Below are positions 33,796 to 45,110 of a stretch of 64,000 nucleotides of DNA, piece by piece (within the stretch, counting starts at the first letter, position 1; each line of letters starts with the position of its first letter). The stretch comes from Eleginops maclovinus (Eukaryota > Chordata > Actinopteri > Perciformes > Eleginopidae): contig NC_086370.1 in the NCBI RefSeq assembly GCF_036324505.1, positions 434,001 through 498,000 of the forward strand, in the 5' to 3' direction. The translations under genes and the position numbers were made by a program. The notes under the pieces are model-generated. The model was not told where the DNA came from, did no database searches, and worked only from the letters and a program-made list of their open reading frames with translations.

Positions 33796-34232
33796 GAAGT
33801 ATATCTTGTAGCGATATTTGTGAAGATGAAGAAGAAGTCTCCGGAGACACCAGCTTGTATATAATAAGGTTTATTACAACAGCATAGTATCATACCCCAA
33901 CAAGGGCAATACGAGGTTCCCAGAGCCAATTGTGGAAGTCCCCCCGAACTGTCTTTGTGCATGCCATTTATAGGAGAAACATGTATGTGCGCGTCCAAAG
34001 TGTGTGTGCTCACAGGAGGTAATCAATAACAATGTATGCCTCACTAAGTGACATGTGTCCGTTCATCTTGGCTTCCTAACGTACTTCGGAGGTTATTATA
34101 CAACATCTGACTGCCCACCATATGGCCCCTGAACGACGTCTTCTCTGCACTCTTCATGACCTCAGAGAGTAACTAGCTGTATTATGAACCGATTTAACTA
34201 GCTGTATGTATGAACAGATTTAATACACCACA
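33796..34232 (+). mobile_element. Unclassified non-autonomous element, copy 2 (6-bp TSD)
   Basis: Second copy of the element at 2773-3167, 437 bp, flanked by AACACT (33790-33795 and 34233-34238). The first 230 bases match copy 1 very closely; the right half is more divergent and longer, up to the shared end AATACACCAC. It inserted at the last bases of the ZBED5-like hAT. Confidence 0.55.
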
Positions 34233-34631
34233 ACACTTTAAATGTATAATTAGTGGTGGGCATAGATTAATTTTTTAAATCTAGATTAATCTTGGAATTA
34301 ATCTAGATTAATCTAGATTAAAATGGCTCATTTGAATTCTGCCGAAGGCATTCAGAATATGTGTGCTACCCAAATAATGACTAAAAGTAAGTCTTTGAGA
34401 ACGGGTTTCTCAAGCCAGGTGGTGCATTAGACCAGGGGCTCATCTCCAGTTTCCAAAATGCATCACAAACTGCTTGAGAAAGCTGTTCTATGATAATTGG
34501 TGATGAAAATAAATCAATGACAATGAGATGTACTTGTGTTTATTAACTGTTTCTTTTTAGTTGAACAGTAGGCCTATATAACAGGTTGTAATGAACTGTT
34601 TACAGTCAGTAGCTTTGTGTCAGTCAAAGCT

Positions 34632-35105
34632 CTATTTCTCCTTCTTCCACCAGTCACTCAGGCAGACCAGTTTGTTCACATTTTCTGGTGACAGACAAGC
34701 TCTCCTCTTCTGCACAATATGGCCTGCTAAAGAAAAAAGTCTCTCGCATGGGACAGTTGTGGCAGGGGTCCCCAAGTATTTACGGGCAATTTGGGCCATC
34801 TTACCATAGACAGCAGTGTGCTCCGACCACCATTTCAGTGGACACTGATCTAGACTGGCACTGGGCTCTACCTTGTACCTCTCCACTGTACTGTCTTCTG
34901 GTGTCTCCTCATCTGATTCTGAGTCGGATCCCATCAGTAGCAGGGCTGTTTTCTTCTTGGGTGGCTCAGGGTTCTCCTCCCTGAGTGGCTGCACAGCAGG
35001 TTCTTCTCCCTTCATCAACGCACTTAGCTTTGCCCACACTGGCTCCCTCTCTGCTCTGGGCAAGCACTTGAGGTCATTAAATCGTGGATCTAGAGCAGTC
35101 GCCAC
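34632..35105 (-). CDS. ZBED1-like hAT transposase, exon 4
   Basis: VATALDPRFNDLKCL, an acidic Ser-rich linker, then the hAT dimerisation domain: PLKWWSEH, IARKYLGTPATTVPCERLFS (catalytic Glu in CERLFS) and LSPENVNKLVCLSDWW to the stop. All three catalytic residues of the DDE triad are present across the exons. Confidence 0.78.
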   Translation of the reverse strand: MATALDPRFNDLKCLPRAEREPVWAKLSALMKGEEPAVQPLREENPEPPKKKTALLLMGSDSESDEETPEDSTVERYKVEPSASLDQCPLKWWSEHTAVYGKMAQIARKYLGTPATTVPCERLFSLAGHIVQKRRACLSPENVNKLVCLSDWWKKEK

Positions 35106-35252
35106 CTTTGATGAATAAAAAATAATTATTATTGATTGATGAAAATGTCACTTTCCAAATCCAACCTCCATATTTCTTCATGACTTATTCATCTGGCTTT
35201 ACAGTCTATTATGGTCATAAAATGCAGTTATCTTCTGGTCACTCTGACATAC

Positions 35253-35439
35253 CTTAAGCCATTCCAGGTTTATTTTCTCCCTCCGCTGGTTGAGGTCCTT
35301 GATGAAGGCAGCCTTGAATCGCACAATATAGGCAGGATCATCATCTGAGATGTTCATCGCGTGCTGGAGGTGGCACAGGGCAGGTAGAACCACAGAGCAG
35401 GATACATACTTATCTCCACCAAGGAGCTCAGTGATATAC
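35253..35439 (-). CDS. ZBED1-like hAT transposase, exon 3
   Basis: Starts after acceptor CTGTAG with YITELLGGDKYVSCS and ends at donor GTATGT. It includes RFKAAFIKDLNQRRE. Helical insertion domain of the hAT fold. The frame is open. Confidence 0.7.
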
Positions 35440-35441
35440 CT

Positions 35442-35476
<35 letters not shown>

Positions 35477-35630
35477 CACACACAGACACACACACACAGA
35501 GCAAAAAATTATTAGTGACAGATTCATTTAACTCAGATTACACATTTAAGGGCAGGTGTTTCTTACATACAAAGTGACATTTAAAAACTTGTATGCCAAT
35601 TCATGAACACACTATCTTTGTAGACCATAC

Positions 35631-36136
35631 CTGCATGGCTCCAGCAGTTTCTCTAGCTTTGCCAACTTCTCATAATCCGCATTTGTTGGGAGGGCCAGGT
35701 TGTGCTCTGCAGAGACAGCGTTGTGTGCAGTGCGTCTCTGTTGCGCCTCACGCGCTTTATCATCTCGAGAGTGGAATTCCAACGCGTTGGAACATCTTGC
35801 ACGAGTGACTCCTTACTTGTCCAAGGGAGGATTGTTGGACATTTAGCTCGTCTGAGTTGGCCGGACTGTGTTTGAAATGTCCGACCACTTTACGGCACTT
35901 GGCCAGTGCACCATCAAAACCACCTTCCCGAAGTGACATTACAATAGCTCTCTGTACAACATGCGCAACACAGGGCAAGTGCTCGAATGGCAGTATCCTC
36001 CCTGCTGCCACCATATTAGGAGCGCTATCTGTTCCAATAGTGCTTATTTTGTCAGTTATCCCCCACTGATTAGCGACGTCGAGGAACTGCCTTGCACACG
36101 CTTCTGCAAAGTGACGCTCCTCTGTTTTCATCACAC
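35631..36136 (-). CDS. ZBED1-like hAT transposase, exon 2 (one frameshift)
   Basis: Acceptor CGTTAG at 36137 and donor GTATGG at 35630. TIGTDSAPNM carries the second Asp; CVAHVVQRAI and DVPTRWNST are conserved hAT blocks. A single missing base near 35818 separates the frame before DVPTRWNST from the frame after it. Confidence 0.72.
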
Positions 36137-36279
36137 CTAACGGACAGACAAAGTAAATTAGAATAAGTTCACTACTAGTAGTAAACATGTAGCAATATCA
36201 AGAAGCAAACATAACGTGGTGGTAATTAATAGGCTACGAAATTAAATTATGTAATTTAAAATGACATAACGTAGCATAC

Positions 36280-36886
36280 CTAAAGCGAAGGAGTGAAGTT
36301 CCCAGCTAGCATCGATGAGGTGTACTGTAACGCCGAGGTAGTTGTCGTTGTTAACGGACGTCCAATGGTCCCCAGTCAGTGCTACAGACCTCGCCTCTAC
36401 CATCTTCTCAACTTTCGTAGCTTTCTCTTCTGCGTGCTGGTCATGTATTCTCCTCATGATAGTTCGCCTCGCAGGTAGTTTGTAAGATGGGTCACCTGTG
36501 GCCGCCTGGAGAACAAGCTCGAGCCCGTCATCTTCAACCACGCTAATCGGCCTGCAGCTGGTGGCAATCCACTGAGCGAGGAGACTAGTTAGCTTGGCTG
36601 ATAGAGCTGTGCTGACGGGCTTGCCTCGGTTGCACTCAAACATAGTTGTTTGACGACGAGTCTTCCCCCGCGCTACATCAGTGCTTGGCCCGGCATCTTC
36701 CGCATTAGCTGAGGGATGCTTTGCGTTTAGGTGGTAGTTGAGACTGGATGAACTCCTACAGTAAACTAATTCCGCATTGCACAAGGTGCAAACAACCTTA
36801 TTTTTGTCGAGGTTTCCATCGGGAAGCTTCTTAAAAATAAATTTCCCCTGAAGCAAACCCGGCGGCTTCATACCTGCTGTATCCAT
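36280..36886 (-). CDS. ZBED1-like hAT transposase, exon 1
   Basis: The ATG at 36886 starts a protein with a BED finger: CTLCNAELVYCRSSSSLNYH then KH. A DNA-binding/helical region follows, and the start of the catalytic fold with SVALTGDHWTS carrying the first catalytic Asp. It ends at donor GTATGC. The frame is intact. Confidence 0.78.
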
Positions 36887-37189
36887 GTTAGCATGTCACG
36901 TTTAATGTGGCTGATTTGACCGGGGTCAGATCCACAGACAGAAGAAACACAGGTCAAAGACTCGATCTCGCCCCCTACAGTGCAATTCGGCTAGGTATAC
37001 ATCCGCGCTAAATTATCAAGGTGAAAGTCATCATAGCTTGCGTAGTATAGACCCAGCTCCCAACCCAACTTTGAGAATAGATTAACGGCGATATTTTTTT
37101 TTATCGCCGACAAGAGTCTCACGTTAACGCAGCACGTTAACGCCGATAACGGCCCACCACTACTTATAATATATTAATTTCAAATGTGA

Positions 37190-37262
37190 CATTTTACCAA
37201 TATACTCATGGACCACTAGGGGTCGCTCACGGACCACCCGTGGTCCGCGGACCACTCTTTGA
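37190..37262. repeat. Orphan hAT terminal segment with a 16-bp palindrome
   Basis: Contains the perfect palindrome GTGGTCCGCGGACCAC (37240-37255), two further GGACCAC units and CTCTTTGAGAAAGAG, typical of Charlie-like hAT ends. Its partner end could be the one at 18956, which also carries GGACCAC repeats, but this is not proved. Confidence 0.35.
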
Positions 37263-37768
37263 GAAAGAGCAGTGGTTCCAACCGGGGGTATGCGGACCTT
37301 TAGGGGTAGGTTACTTGAAGGGATTGCAGGGGGTACGTAGAAAGTTTTGGGATTGTAATTTATTTCCACACAAAAACAAAAATGTAATAAATTGTATCAA
37401 TGTTTAGCAACCTGAGACCCGCGAAATGAAACCCGCGAAAATGCAACACTGGATAATGGTGGCCTAGGTTGTAAAGTGCTCATAACTGGAAAACGGATGC
37501 TTGGTTAGGCAGCGTTAAACGTAAAACCGGTACCGTTGCTGCGGAACCGAGTTTAGGAGAGCCCAACGAAAAACAAAAAAAAGTCAAATCGATATTTAAT
37601 GGGTTTACATGCACATCTGATGATCTACCGCAGCCATAATGTGCTGGCAAATAATTCAATGAAACCAGCCTACCTGCAGCGTCACCAGAGCACCAAACAC
37701 GCCGGTAATGTCGGTAAAACTGAGGACTTTTTCAAACGAAAACTGTCAGAATTTAAGTCATGTCAGAC

Positions 37769-37923
37769 CATAGGCGCCGATTTATGTTTCTGCCGGTGGG
37801 TGCTCTAAAAAGTTTAAAGCCCGACCCTCGACAATCTCCGTGTGTGCGGTTAAATCTCCGTGGGTGCTCGGCAATCTCCGTGGGTGCTCGGGCCCCGAAG
37901 CACCCACGGTATCGGCGCCTATG
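37769..37923. mobile_element. hAT-type MITE, 155 bp, with internal tandem repeat
   Basis: Terminal repeats CATAGGCGCCGAT / ATCGGCGCCTATG are perfect. TGTCAGAC is duplicated on both sides (37761-37768 and 37924-37931), the 8 bp expected for hAT. Inside are three copies of a 20-bp unit, AATCTCCGTGGGTGCTCGGC and variants. Confidence 0.8.
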
Positions 37924-38609
37924 TGTCAGACTACATTAAAAAAGCGGCAAGTGTGTTGAGCAAAGCAATGGAGGCATCCTATGCTGTGGTATTACTTGTG
38001 GCCAAGTAAAAAAAACACATTCAATTGCAGAAGAACTAATTCTCCGTGCCGCGATCATTTTGGCTGAAACTATGCTGGACAAGAAAGCAGCTGTTCCATT
38101 ATCGAACAACACAATCTACGGCAGGATCGATGATATGTCCACTGATATTGTTGGACAGATGTGAGTAAAATTAAAAGAGCGGATCAGCTCGCTCTACAGA
38201 TCAAATGATAGGTGAGAGCGGGGAGGCTCAGCTTGCCTCTGCGCGTTACGCTGAAGAGTCTGACATATATGAGCATATTTTGTTTTGTAAGAAGCTAACA
38301 GGACAGACAAATGGCGAAGAAAATTTCAGGTGATTGACAGCTTTTTCAAAGACCACAATCTTGAGTGGAAATCCTGCAGTCACATCTGTACCGACGGCGC
38401 ATGGACGTGTCATGAAAGTCAACCCCAAAATGAAGTGGAATCAATGTATCACCCACCGGGAGGCCCTCACCAGTAAAAGGATGAGCCAGAGTTAAGTGCT
38501 GTTATGGAAGACGCAGTTAAGGTGATTCATTTCATTCAGTCCAGACCTACGAATCACCGACTATTTCAAACTCTGTGTCAAGACAGCGGAGCAGAGCACG
38601 GCCAGCTGC

Positions 38610-38834
38610 CAGAGTCGGCGCCAGAGCAGATCTACTGGAGGGGCATTGGGTCATTGGCGGGGGGGGCTTTCTTGCTTTTTATTGACATTAAAAACTCTTT
38701 AGCAACTTCGAACTCAGCGTCAATTATAGTCGATTGTGACAGATCGAGAATATGCTTCACAGCTGGTAGGAGGGGCATCAATGGCCGCTAGGGGGGGCAC
38801 GGCCCTCGAATGCCCCCCCTTAGCGCCGGCACTG
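38610..38834. mobile_element. hAT-type MITE, 225 bp
   Basis: Ends CAGAGTCGGCGC and, inverted, CAGTGCCGGCGC (10 of 12 match). The flanking direct repeat GCCAGCTGC is at 38601-38609 and 38835-38843. Removing it rejoins the hAT coding text around the HTDVRWLS block. Confidence 0.72.
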
Positions 38835-39410
38835 GCCAGCTGCTGCTTCACACAGACGTCCGCTGGTTGTCCCTTGGCCAAACACTTCTCAGGCTGTGTG
38901 AACTTCGCACGGAGGTGTCTGCTTTCCTGACAGAGCACTTGCATCTTCTTGCAGCTGTTTTTCAGGATGCAGGCTGGGTTGCACGGCTGGCGTTTCTTGC
39001 CGATGTCTTCTCCTAGCTTAATGAGCTTAACCTCTCACTTCAAGGCAACGACTCACATATCCTTAACATGTATGACAGAGTGAATGGATTCATGAATAAA
39101 GTCAACTTATGGGAGAACAAATGCGACGAGGGCGATAAGCTGTTTCGCACTGCTTGATGGCTATCTTGCCACTACTGATGCTGACACAAAGCATATGATG
39201 AAAATTGTGCATACACATCTTTCCAAACTCAAAACTGAGTACAACCAGTACTTTCATGACATTGAATCAAAGTCAGAACAGCTGGACTGGGTGAGGAACC
39301 CATTCAGAGGGACTGAGAGCGGCAGCATCCTTCCTGCCAGACTGCAGGAAAACTGGTGGATTTGTTCTCAGATGGCATATGCTGAAAAGTCACTGACAGA
39401 GTTGGTGTGA

Positions 39411-39557
<147 letters not shown>

Positions 39558-40500
39558 TGACGGGCGCACTGCCCCCAGAACTATCAAAGCTTATGAAAGA
39601 TAAGCAAGGTCAAGTGTCTCATTAAACGCTCTGGTGATGCAATAAATGATGAGACAGAGGGAGATAGATATAGATATACAGATATAGATATATAAAATTG
39701 ATTTTATTTATTGTATTTTATCTCGTTTTGTTCTATTGTTGTTGTTGCTGTTGTTCTTGTACTCGCACTGTTTACACAGTTTATACTACTATAAATACTA
39801 TTATTATAATTATTGTTGTTGTTGTTGTTGTTTCTATTGCACTATTCTATGTATGTTGAGTTGTGGGAGGAGACTCATTTGCATTTAGCATTTGTGAAAA
39901 TAAAACCTTTGAGTCTTTGAAACTGCTAGAAGTGAGTCTTAATATTATTATTTTCACTCACAATAAGTGTCATTGTCAAGTTTAAATTAATTTGTATTAA
40001 GGGTGATATATATAAAAGTGATATTCATTTATTTAATGAGCAGCTGAGTTAAATACCATTACAAAGGGTTTAATACAAGAGACAATGTAGGCAAATCATC
40101 CAAATGAGTCAACGCAACAAAGCTTTGTTTTATCGCCATATAAATAACTTTGTCATGAGACGTTCCACTTGGCAGTTTCCCTGATTTCAGCCAGTGAATC
40201 ATATTTGAAAGAATGAATGAAACGAGTTGACGCGCATACAGTATATCCCGTCCTACAGTGAAACGTAGAAGAAGACAGCCGCTGTTTCTATCAAAAACTA
40301 CTAAATTACAGTTTTTTGATTTAAAATAAAAGGGATTACAAAAGAAATGTTTATTGTTCCTGTTTTTTTTATTGTAGCCTATGGAAAAATCCCACTTAAA
40401 AAACAACACTGTAATATTTTTACACCAGACCACCATTACATGTTTCATCTCGCGCACCCCCTGGTGGCAGGGTGCGCGCACCACACTTTGGGAATCCCTG

Positions 40501-41008
40501 CCTTAGTAATATGAAAACTTTTTTCAGACAAGCCGTGCCTTCGGGGGGCGGGAAAAAAACGTATTCAACAATTCCTGTACTGTGAGTGGAGGTGTCCTGA
40601 GAGTGGAGGCCTGCAGGCAGACCCCTCTCCATTTGTTCGTTGACTTTAAACATTCCAAATGTCATCACATAAAACAACACATGTGTACAACTACTTTGTA
40701 AACGTACAGTCATTGCTTTCTGACGGACTTAAACTATTCCGCTTGCATAGGAAAAGTTGAGTAGGTCTACTGCCTTGTTTTTCTGTTCACTTTTTCTCCT
40801 ATTTATTGTACCCTGTTTCCTGCTTATCTCAAGGTTTCAAAATAAAAGTGCTATAATAACAATAATCCATGACAACGTGAAACCTTCATTAATGATCAAA
40901 CTTATGAATGAAGCTCGGCAAAACAGTTATTAAAACATTTAGAGAAGGTTTATCTCCTGTAAAAACTATTGAAGTTGTCATTTCTGTCAGAGCTTCAGTG
41001 AAACATGT
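40501..41008. other. Intron 1 end, nothing recognised
   Basis: Between the decayed hAT and exon 2. The stretch 40575-40615 is related, inverted, to 16375-16430. No coding text. Confidence 0.4.
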
Positions 41009-41029
41009 TCTGTCTGTCTGTCTGTGCAG

Positions 41030-41128
41030 CAGCTGACCAGCTCTCTGTTGGCAGTGGCATTCCTGACGTCTTTTGGGAGCTCCATGCTTTATGGCTACAA
41101 CCTGGCAGTGGTCAACTCCCCTGCTGTG
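41030..41128 (+). CDS. Class II hexose transporter, exon 2 (membrane segment 1)
   Basis: 99 bp, phase 0 at both ends, between a CTGT-rich acceptor (TGTGCAG) and donor GTAAGA. It reads QLTSSLLAVAFLTSFGSS then MLYGYNLAVVNSP, the first membrane helix and the YGYN-x3-NSP block of class II GLUTs (GLUT5/7/9/11/15). These proteins carry hexoses or urate down their gradient across the plasma membrane. The sequence fits GLUT9/11/15 best and a fish slc2a15 is my best guess, but I leave the symbol open. A (CA)n tract begins 13 bp after the donor. Confidence 0.88.
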
Positions 41129-41140
41129 GTAAGATGCATG

Positions 41141-41326
<186 letters not shown>

Positions 41327-41524
41327 AACCACACACAAGGCTACATTATAGACCTGGTTAAGAGTTGAGACACAGATACTCTATATATTTCTGCTTATTG
41401 AATGTACTGCATAGCACTACTGTATGAACGCCTAAATTGCAGCGTAAACCAAGGTGTACTGTGTCAGTGTTATGCATGCACACTTCACTTATTTGTTGTC
41501 CCTCTCCTGACCCATATACCCCTC

Positions 41525-42347
41525 AGGCCTGTACGACGAAGCAGGATTGGTGGTAAGAGAGGTAACTTCAGGGTTAACTCTGGGTTAACTCCTAAGACCC
41601 TGGTTCACTTTTTACTGGGGTAGATCTCCATGGTAACTTATGCAGAACATCTCACCTGCTCTGGAGCAGATTATGTTCGAGATAAGAGATTAACTCAGTG
41701 AAAGCAACACCTGCCGACCAATCAGAGCACAGTGTGCGGAGTTTAAAGCCATGATGCCATATTACAGGATAAAGGAAATACAGTTTAAACTGCCATCTGC
41801 AGGTAAAAATCACCAACTGTGTAAAGATATAAAAATGTCAATTAATAGAATATCACTGCCCATCTTCAGATCAATTCGACTATTATAACATTTGTGTTTA
41901 GCAAGCTTACTTAAATATCTGCCACAACATAAGTAACCGGAGCAAAGTAACTCAGAGCATTGCATTCAGTCTACTGTGGGGCAGACGCCGACGTGTCGCA
42001 CCTATCATTATCACATCATCAGTCACATCATATCACATCATCCAAAAGTCATGGATGTTTAAAGTTTAACTTCTTCATATTTGTCTAACATGATAGTTTA
42101 TTTTTCATTCATGAAGTATGACGCTACGCTGTCAGTACGTTTCTCCAGTTTGTTGATTGGTCAAATTTTGCTAACCCCGCCCCTTTCACATGAATGCGCC
42201 CTCAGCCGGACAGACAAACCCTGGGTTGACCCAGTTGATAACCAGCGTCGTAGGGCCCAATAGCAAGATCTCATTTGTTAGGTTTAGTTAAGCCAGACAA
42301 CTAGAACATATCCAGGGTCTGTTGAACTGGCTTCGTCGTACAGGCCT
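41525..42347. mobile_element. PIF/Harbinger-type MITE
   Basis: Perfect 18-bp terminal repeats AGGCCTGTACGACGAAGC at 41525-41542 and inverted at 42330-42347. The 823-bp interior has GGGTTAACTC motifs and no transposase. The end sequence is that of common fish Harbinger MITEs. The 3-bp duplication cannot be settled by eye. Confidence 0.75.
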
Positions 42348-43748
42348 CTGGTGTTAAATCAAAATCAAAATAATAAATGTATCTGCTATGAGTCACATCT
42401 CATAGCAAACAGTGATTCAAATTTAGCAGAACTCTTTTGTGAGAACTTTCTTTAGTATAAAGGCTTATTAACTGCGATGAGTGATATCTGTTTTGGTAGA
42501 ATCCTGACTGGAATCAGTATTATGGCTTACAGGCAGCCAGTCACAACTCACTTCCTGTTTTGTCATTGGTGAACTAACAGGGGATATGTTTTGATGATGA
42601 GTAGATGTTGACGAGCCTTGCTAACTTTAGATGAGGGGATGAACCTCTCGAAAATTGTAGCAATTCTTTGTCCTCAGGCTCACTGAGTCTCTGAAGCGCT
42701 CTCCTCTTGTTCTCCTTTCCTTTTCTTTACTGGGGACAGTTCAGTCATTGGGAATTCAATGTTACAAATATAAAAATCAATATTCAAAGTATTAGTAGAG
42801 TATTCCTGTTTGTTTTGAATTCTTATTCTCACATATTTCCTCAAAATAGGTGTCATATTCCTGACATTCTCAAAATCAAAGCTCTATTCAGCTTGAGCTC
42901 AACGTTTTTGTTCAACATACACTTCTGAATAATAATAATAATAACTATTTTGACAGAGATAAATACAGTCAAATTCAGACAATACATGTATTGATGTTTT
43001 ATTATTATTATTTATTATATATTAATATGCATTTACACTCTAGTTTTATCCCAAATGAAGCAGAATTGAATGATTGAAACGACATTTAGTCTCCCCTACA
43101 TGTTTGCATGACAGGAAAGAATGCGGAACTTTGATTTTGAATTTGCAATCCAGCATTAGTGAACACTGAACATTGAAGCACAATGGTGGAATGATGTGTG
43201 TCTGGATGAACCATTATCACATGTTTGTTTTCTTTCAGCATATAAACATTACAATCTATTTCTGAAGAGAACTTTCTACAAGCTAAAAGCACGAGAGAGC
43301 ATTGCAACATAGAAAGTATCCTCTCACACATACAGTATAAAGGCATTATCAAGCTTTTGGGCTGCAGATAAGTGACTTTGAACTGTAGTATCTGTCAGTC
43401 CGGGACTAGTCATCCAACACGGTTCAAAATGCTGGTCTCGAGTTCGTCACGCAAACAGAAAGTCCTGAAGATGTGAATGTTCACAGCTGGGAACACTTTG
43501 GCAGTCTCTGCCTAATTAGATGTCATTATTTTACCCAAATCTTAAGTCAAAGCTTTGGTGTATTTGTAATGATTTAATTATCCTTTATTCATATATCAGG
43601 AATAATGTGCATACTGCCTATAACAACCAGCTGGTTTTAAGTGAGACTGCATCATATAAAACATATATGTTTCTTACAGTTCAGGCTAGGTCACAGACTT
43701 CCTCTTCTTTCTTACATTACTGTTTCTCAATATTATCCCGCCTCTCAG
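42348..43748. other. Intron 2 remainder
   Basis: AT-rich intron with a short (AAT)n near 42927-42944. Nothing else recognised. Confidence 0.4.
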
Positions 43749-43909
43749 TACATAAAGGACTTCTACAACAAGACAGCCCTGAGTCGTAATGGGACTGGCC
43801 TCAGCGGGGAGACCCTCACCCTCATGTATTCTCTCACTGTGTCTGTCTTCGCTATTGGAGGTCTTCTGGGCTCTGTCGTCGTGGGCATGCTGGTCTCTCG
43901 CTTTGGCAG
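43749..43909 (+). CDS. Class II hexose transporter, exon 3 (loop 1 and membrane segment 2)
   Basis: 161 bp between acceptor CTCTCAG and donor GTAAGA, phase 0 to phase 2. It reads YIKDFYNKTALSRNGTG, with two possible N-glycosylation sites (NKT, NGT) in the extracellular loop. TLMYSLTVSVFAIGGLLGS is helix 2, and it ends in the conserved RFGR signature whose Arg is completed by the next exon. The S-x-TVS-x-FAIGG block is typical of class II. Confidence 0.92.
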
Positions 43910-44561
43910 GTAAGACACTTGTTTCCACAGATTGTTCAGGAGAAGATCTATCTACACACAGCTGTGGAGGTGATTCAGCTCGCCGACTGTATATTGTGGA
44001 CAATAGGTTGGGACGTGTCACGTGGGCAGGACGTTGCCAGGAGTTCAATGTAAAGCCAGCCCACATTTCGGTTATGACGTCATATTGACAGCAAATCTGG
44101 ATCAGCTTATTTGTACCCCCGTTTTTAGAGATCTGGTTAAGGAGGAAAAGAGAGAGGGTTAATTTCAAGTCACGTTGAGCAGCAGGGGGGCATATTTAAA
44201 CAGACTACGGCCTACTATTGAGTAGTTATAGGACTAATAAAATCAAATGTATGGATATAACCATGCGATAACAAGTGAACATTAAAATACATATTTACTT
44301 ATCTGGACAAACGAGAAAAAAATGTAGTTTTTAATGGAGGAGAAAAAGTGAGATGCATTCCAAAATTGATCAGTTGATCAGTTTAATCACACAACACAGT
44401 TTTATGAAGAATCATAGTTTATGACCAACCGTGTGTAAGCATTTAATGGCTAATCAAGATGGATTCAGGCATACATTTCCATCATTTATGACTGGATATC
44501 AGATTCTATCCTCCCTGTTTCATATAAACTCCGGTCCTTTGTGTTATGTATAGTTACTTAA

Positions 44562-44613
44562 AGTGTGTGGTGTCTGGTGTGTGTGTGTGTGGTGTGTGGT
44601 GTGTGTGTGTGTG

Positions 44614-44651
<38 letters not shown>
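44562..44651 (+). repeat. (TG)n microsatellite abutting exon 4 acceptor
   Basis: TG repeat with GGTG and TTG breaks, ending 8 bp before the exon 4 splice site. Only TACCTTCAG separates it from the exon, so the polypyrimidine tract is largely replaced by TG repeats. Confidence 0.95.
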
Positions 44652-44653
<2 letters not shown>

Positions 44654-44659
44654 CTTCAG

Positions 44660-44783
44660 GAAAGGCACAGTGGTAAACACCGCAGTGCTGGTGTTATTGC
44701 CAGCACCCTGATGGGCTTCAGCAGGATTTGTGGTTCACCTGAGATGGTCATCGTTGGTCGCTTCATCACAGGAATTCATTCAG
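44660..44783 (+). CDS. Class II hexose transporter, exon 4 with 1-bp deletion (membrane segment 3)
   Basis: Acceptor ACCTTCAG and donor GTACAC are in the expected places. The entering phase is 2 and the leaving phase 1, so the length must be 3n+2; it is 124. The first frame reads GTVVNTAVLV and then meets TGA at 44709. Shifting one base gives IASTLMGFSRICGSPEM and VIVGRFITGIHS, the expected helix 3 and GRFxxG block. One base is missing at about 44694-44697. Either the allele is broken or the consensus is wrong; a 125-bp exon is what phase demands. Confidence 0.88.
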
Positions 44784-45110
44784 GTACACACACACATTTA
44801 CACACACCTCTGCATTTACTGCTGTAAAAAATGGCATGTTCACTATAAGGCCAAATGTATAAGGACACACTGTGTTCGAGTTAGAGTGTTGTCCTTTTCA
44901 ACACTACCAACAAAGCCGGCTCTTATAAAGACAGAAAGACATTGGCTTTTGAACGAAAAGCATTAAAATAAATCGTATTTAAGAAGAATAAAATTGTGAA
45001 TATTTGGCATCTGAATAGATGACCAAAGCGAATCATTTAGTAAAGATTGTAAATCAGTCTTCTGATAGTCATCTCAGCACGGCTGTGCCGCTGTCACAAG
45101 TCGCAAAAGC
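44784..45110. other. Intron 4 start, nothing recognised
   Basis: AT-rich sequence between exon 4 and the plus-strand L2 LINE, with a short CACA run just inside the intron. Confidence 0.4.

Larger units (their letters stand above)
18956..33796 (-). mobile_element. ZBED5-like hAT transposon, expanded by nested insertions
   Basis: The left end CAGTGTTTCACACACT (18956) and the reverse complement of the right end, CAGTGTTTCTCAAACT (about 33781-33796), form a hAT-type terminal inverted repeat. The transposase runs on the minus strand. Subtracting the C2H2/SAMD3-like unit (19625-24000) and the BEL element (25764-33653) leaves about 2.6 kb, a normal size for this family. The expected 8-bp target duplication is not visible; a second insertion directly at the right end may have erased it. 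Confidence 0.65.
34253..37161 (-). mobile_element. ZBED1-like hAT transposon with introns
   Basis: Perfect 10-bp terminal repeats AGTGGTGGGC / GCCCACCACT. The subterminal left region has repeated AATCTAGATTAATC palindromes, the right region TTAACG motifs. A four-exon transposase lies on the minus strand. No convincing 8-bp duplication was found. A (CAGA)n run at 35440-35474 lies in intron 2. Confidence 0.75.

Noticed and set aside
35440..35474. Regular short repeat that might be read as a CRISPR-like array
   Set aside because: It is a simple CAGA tandem run in an intron of a hAT gene; no spacers, and the genome is vertebrate.
34245..37169. 8-bp target duplication of the ZBED1-like hAT
   Set aside because: Flanks TATAATTA and TACTTATA match at only about half of the positions, so I do not claim one.
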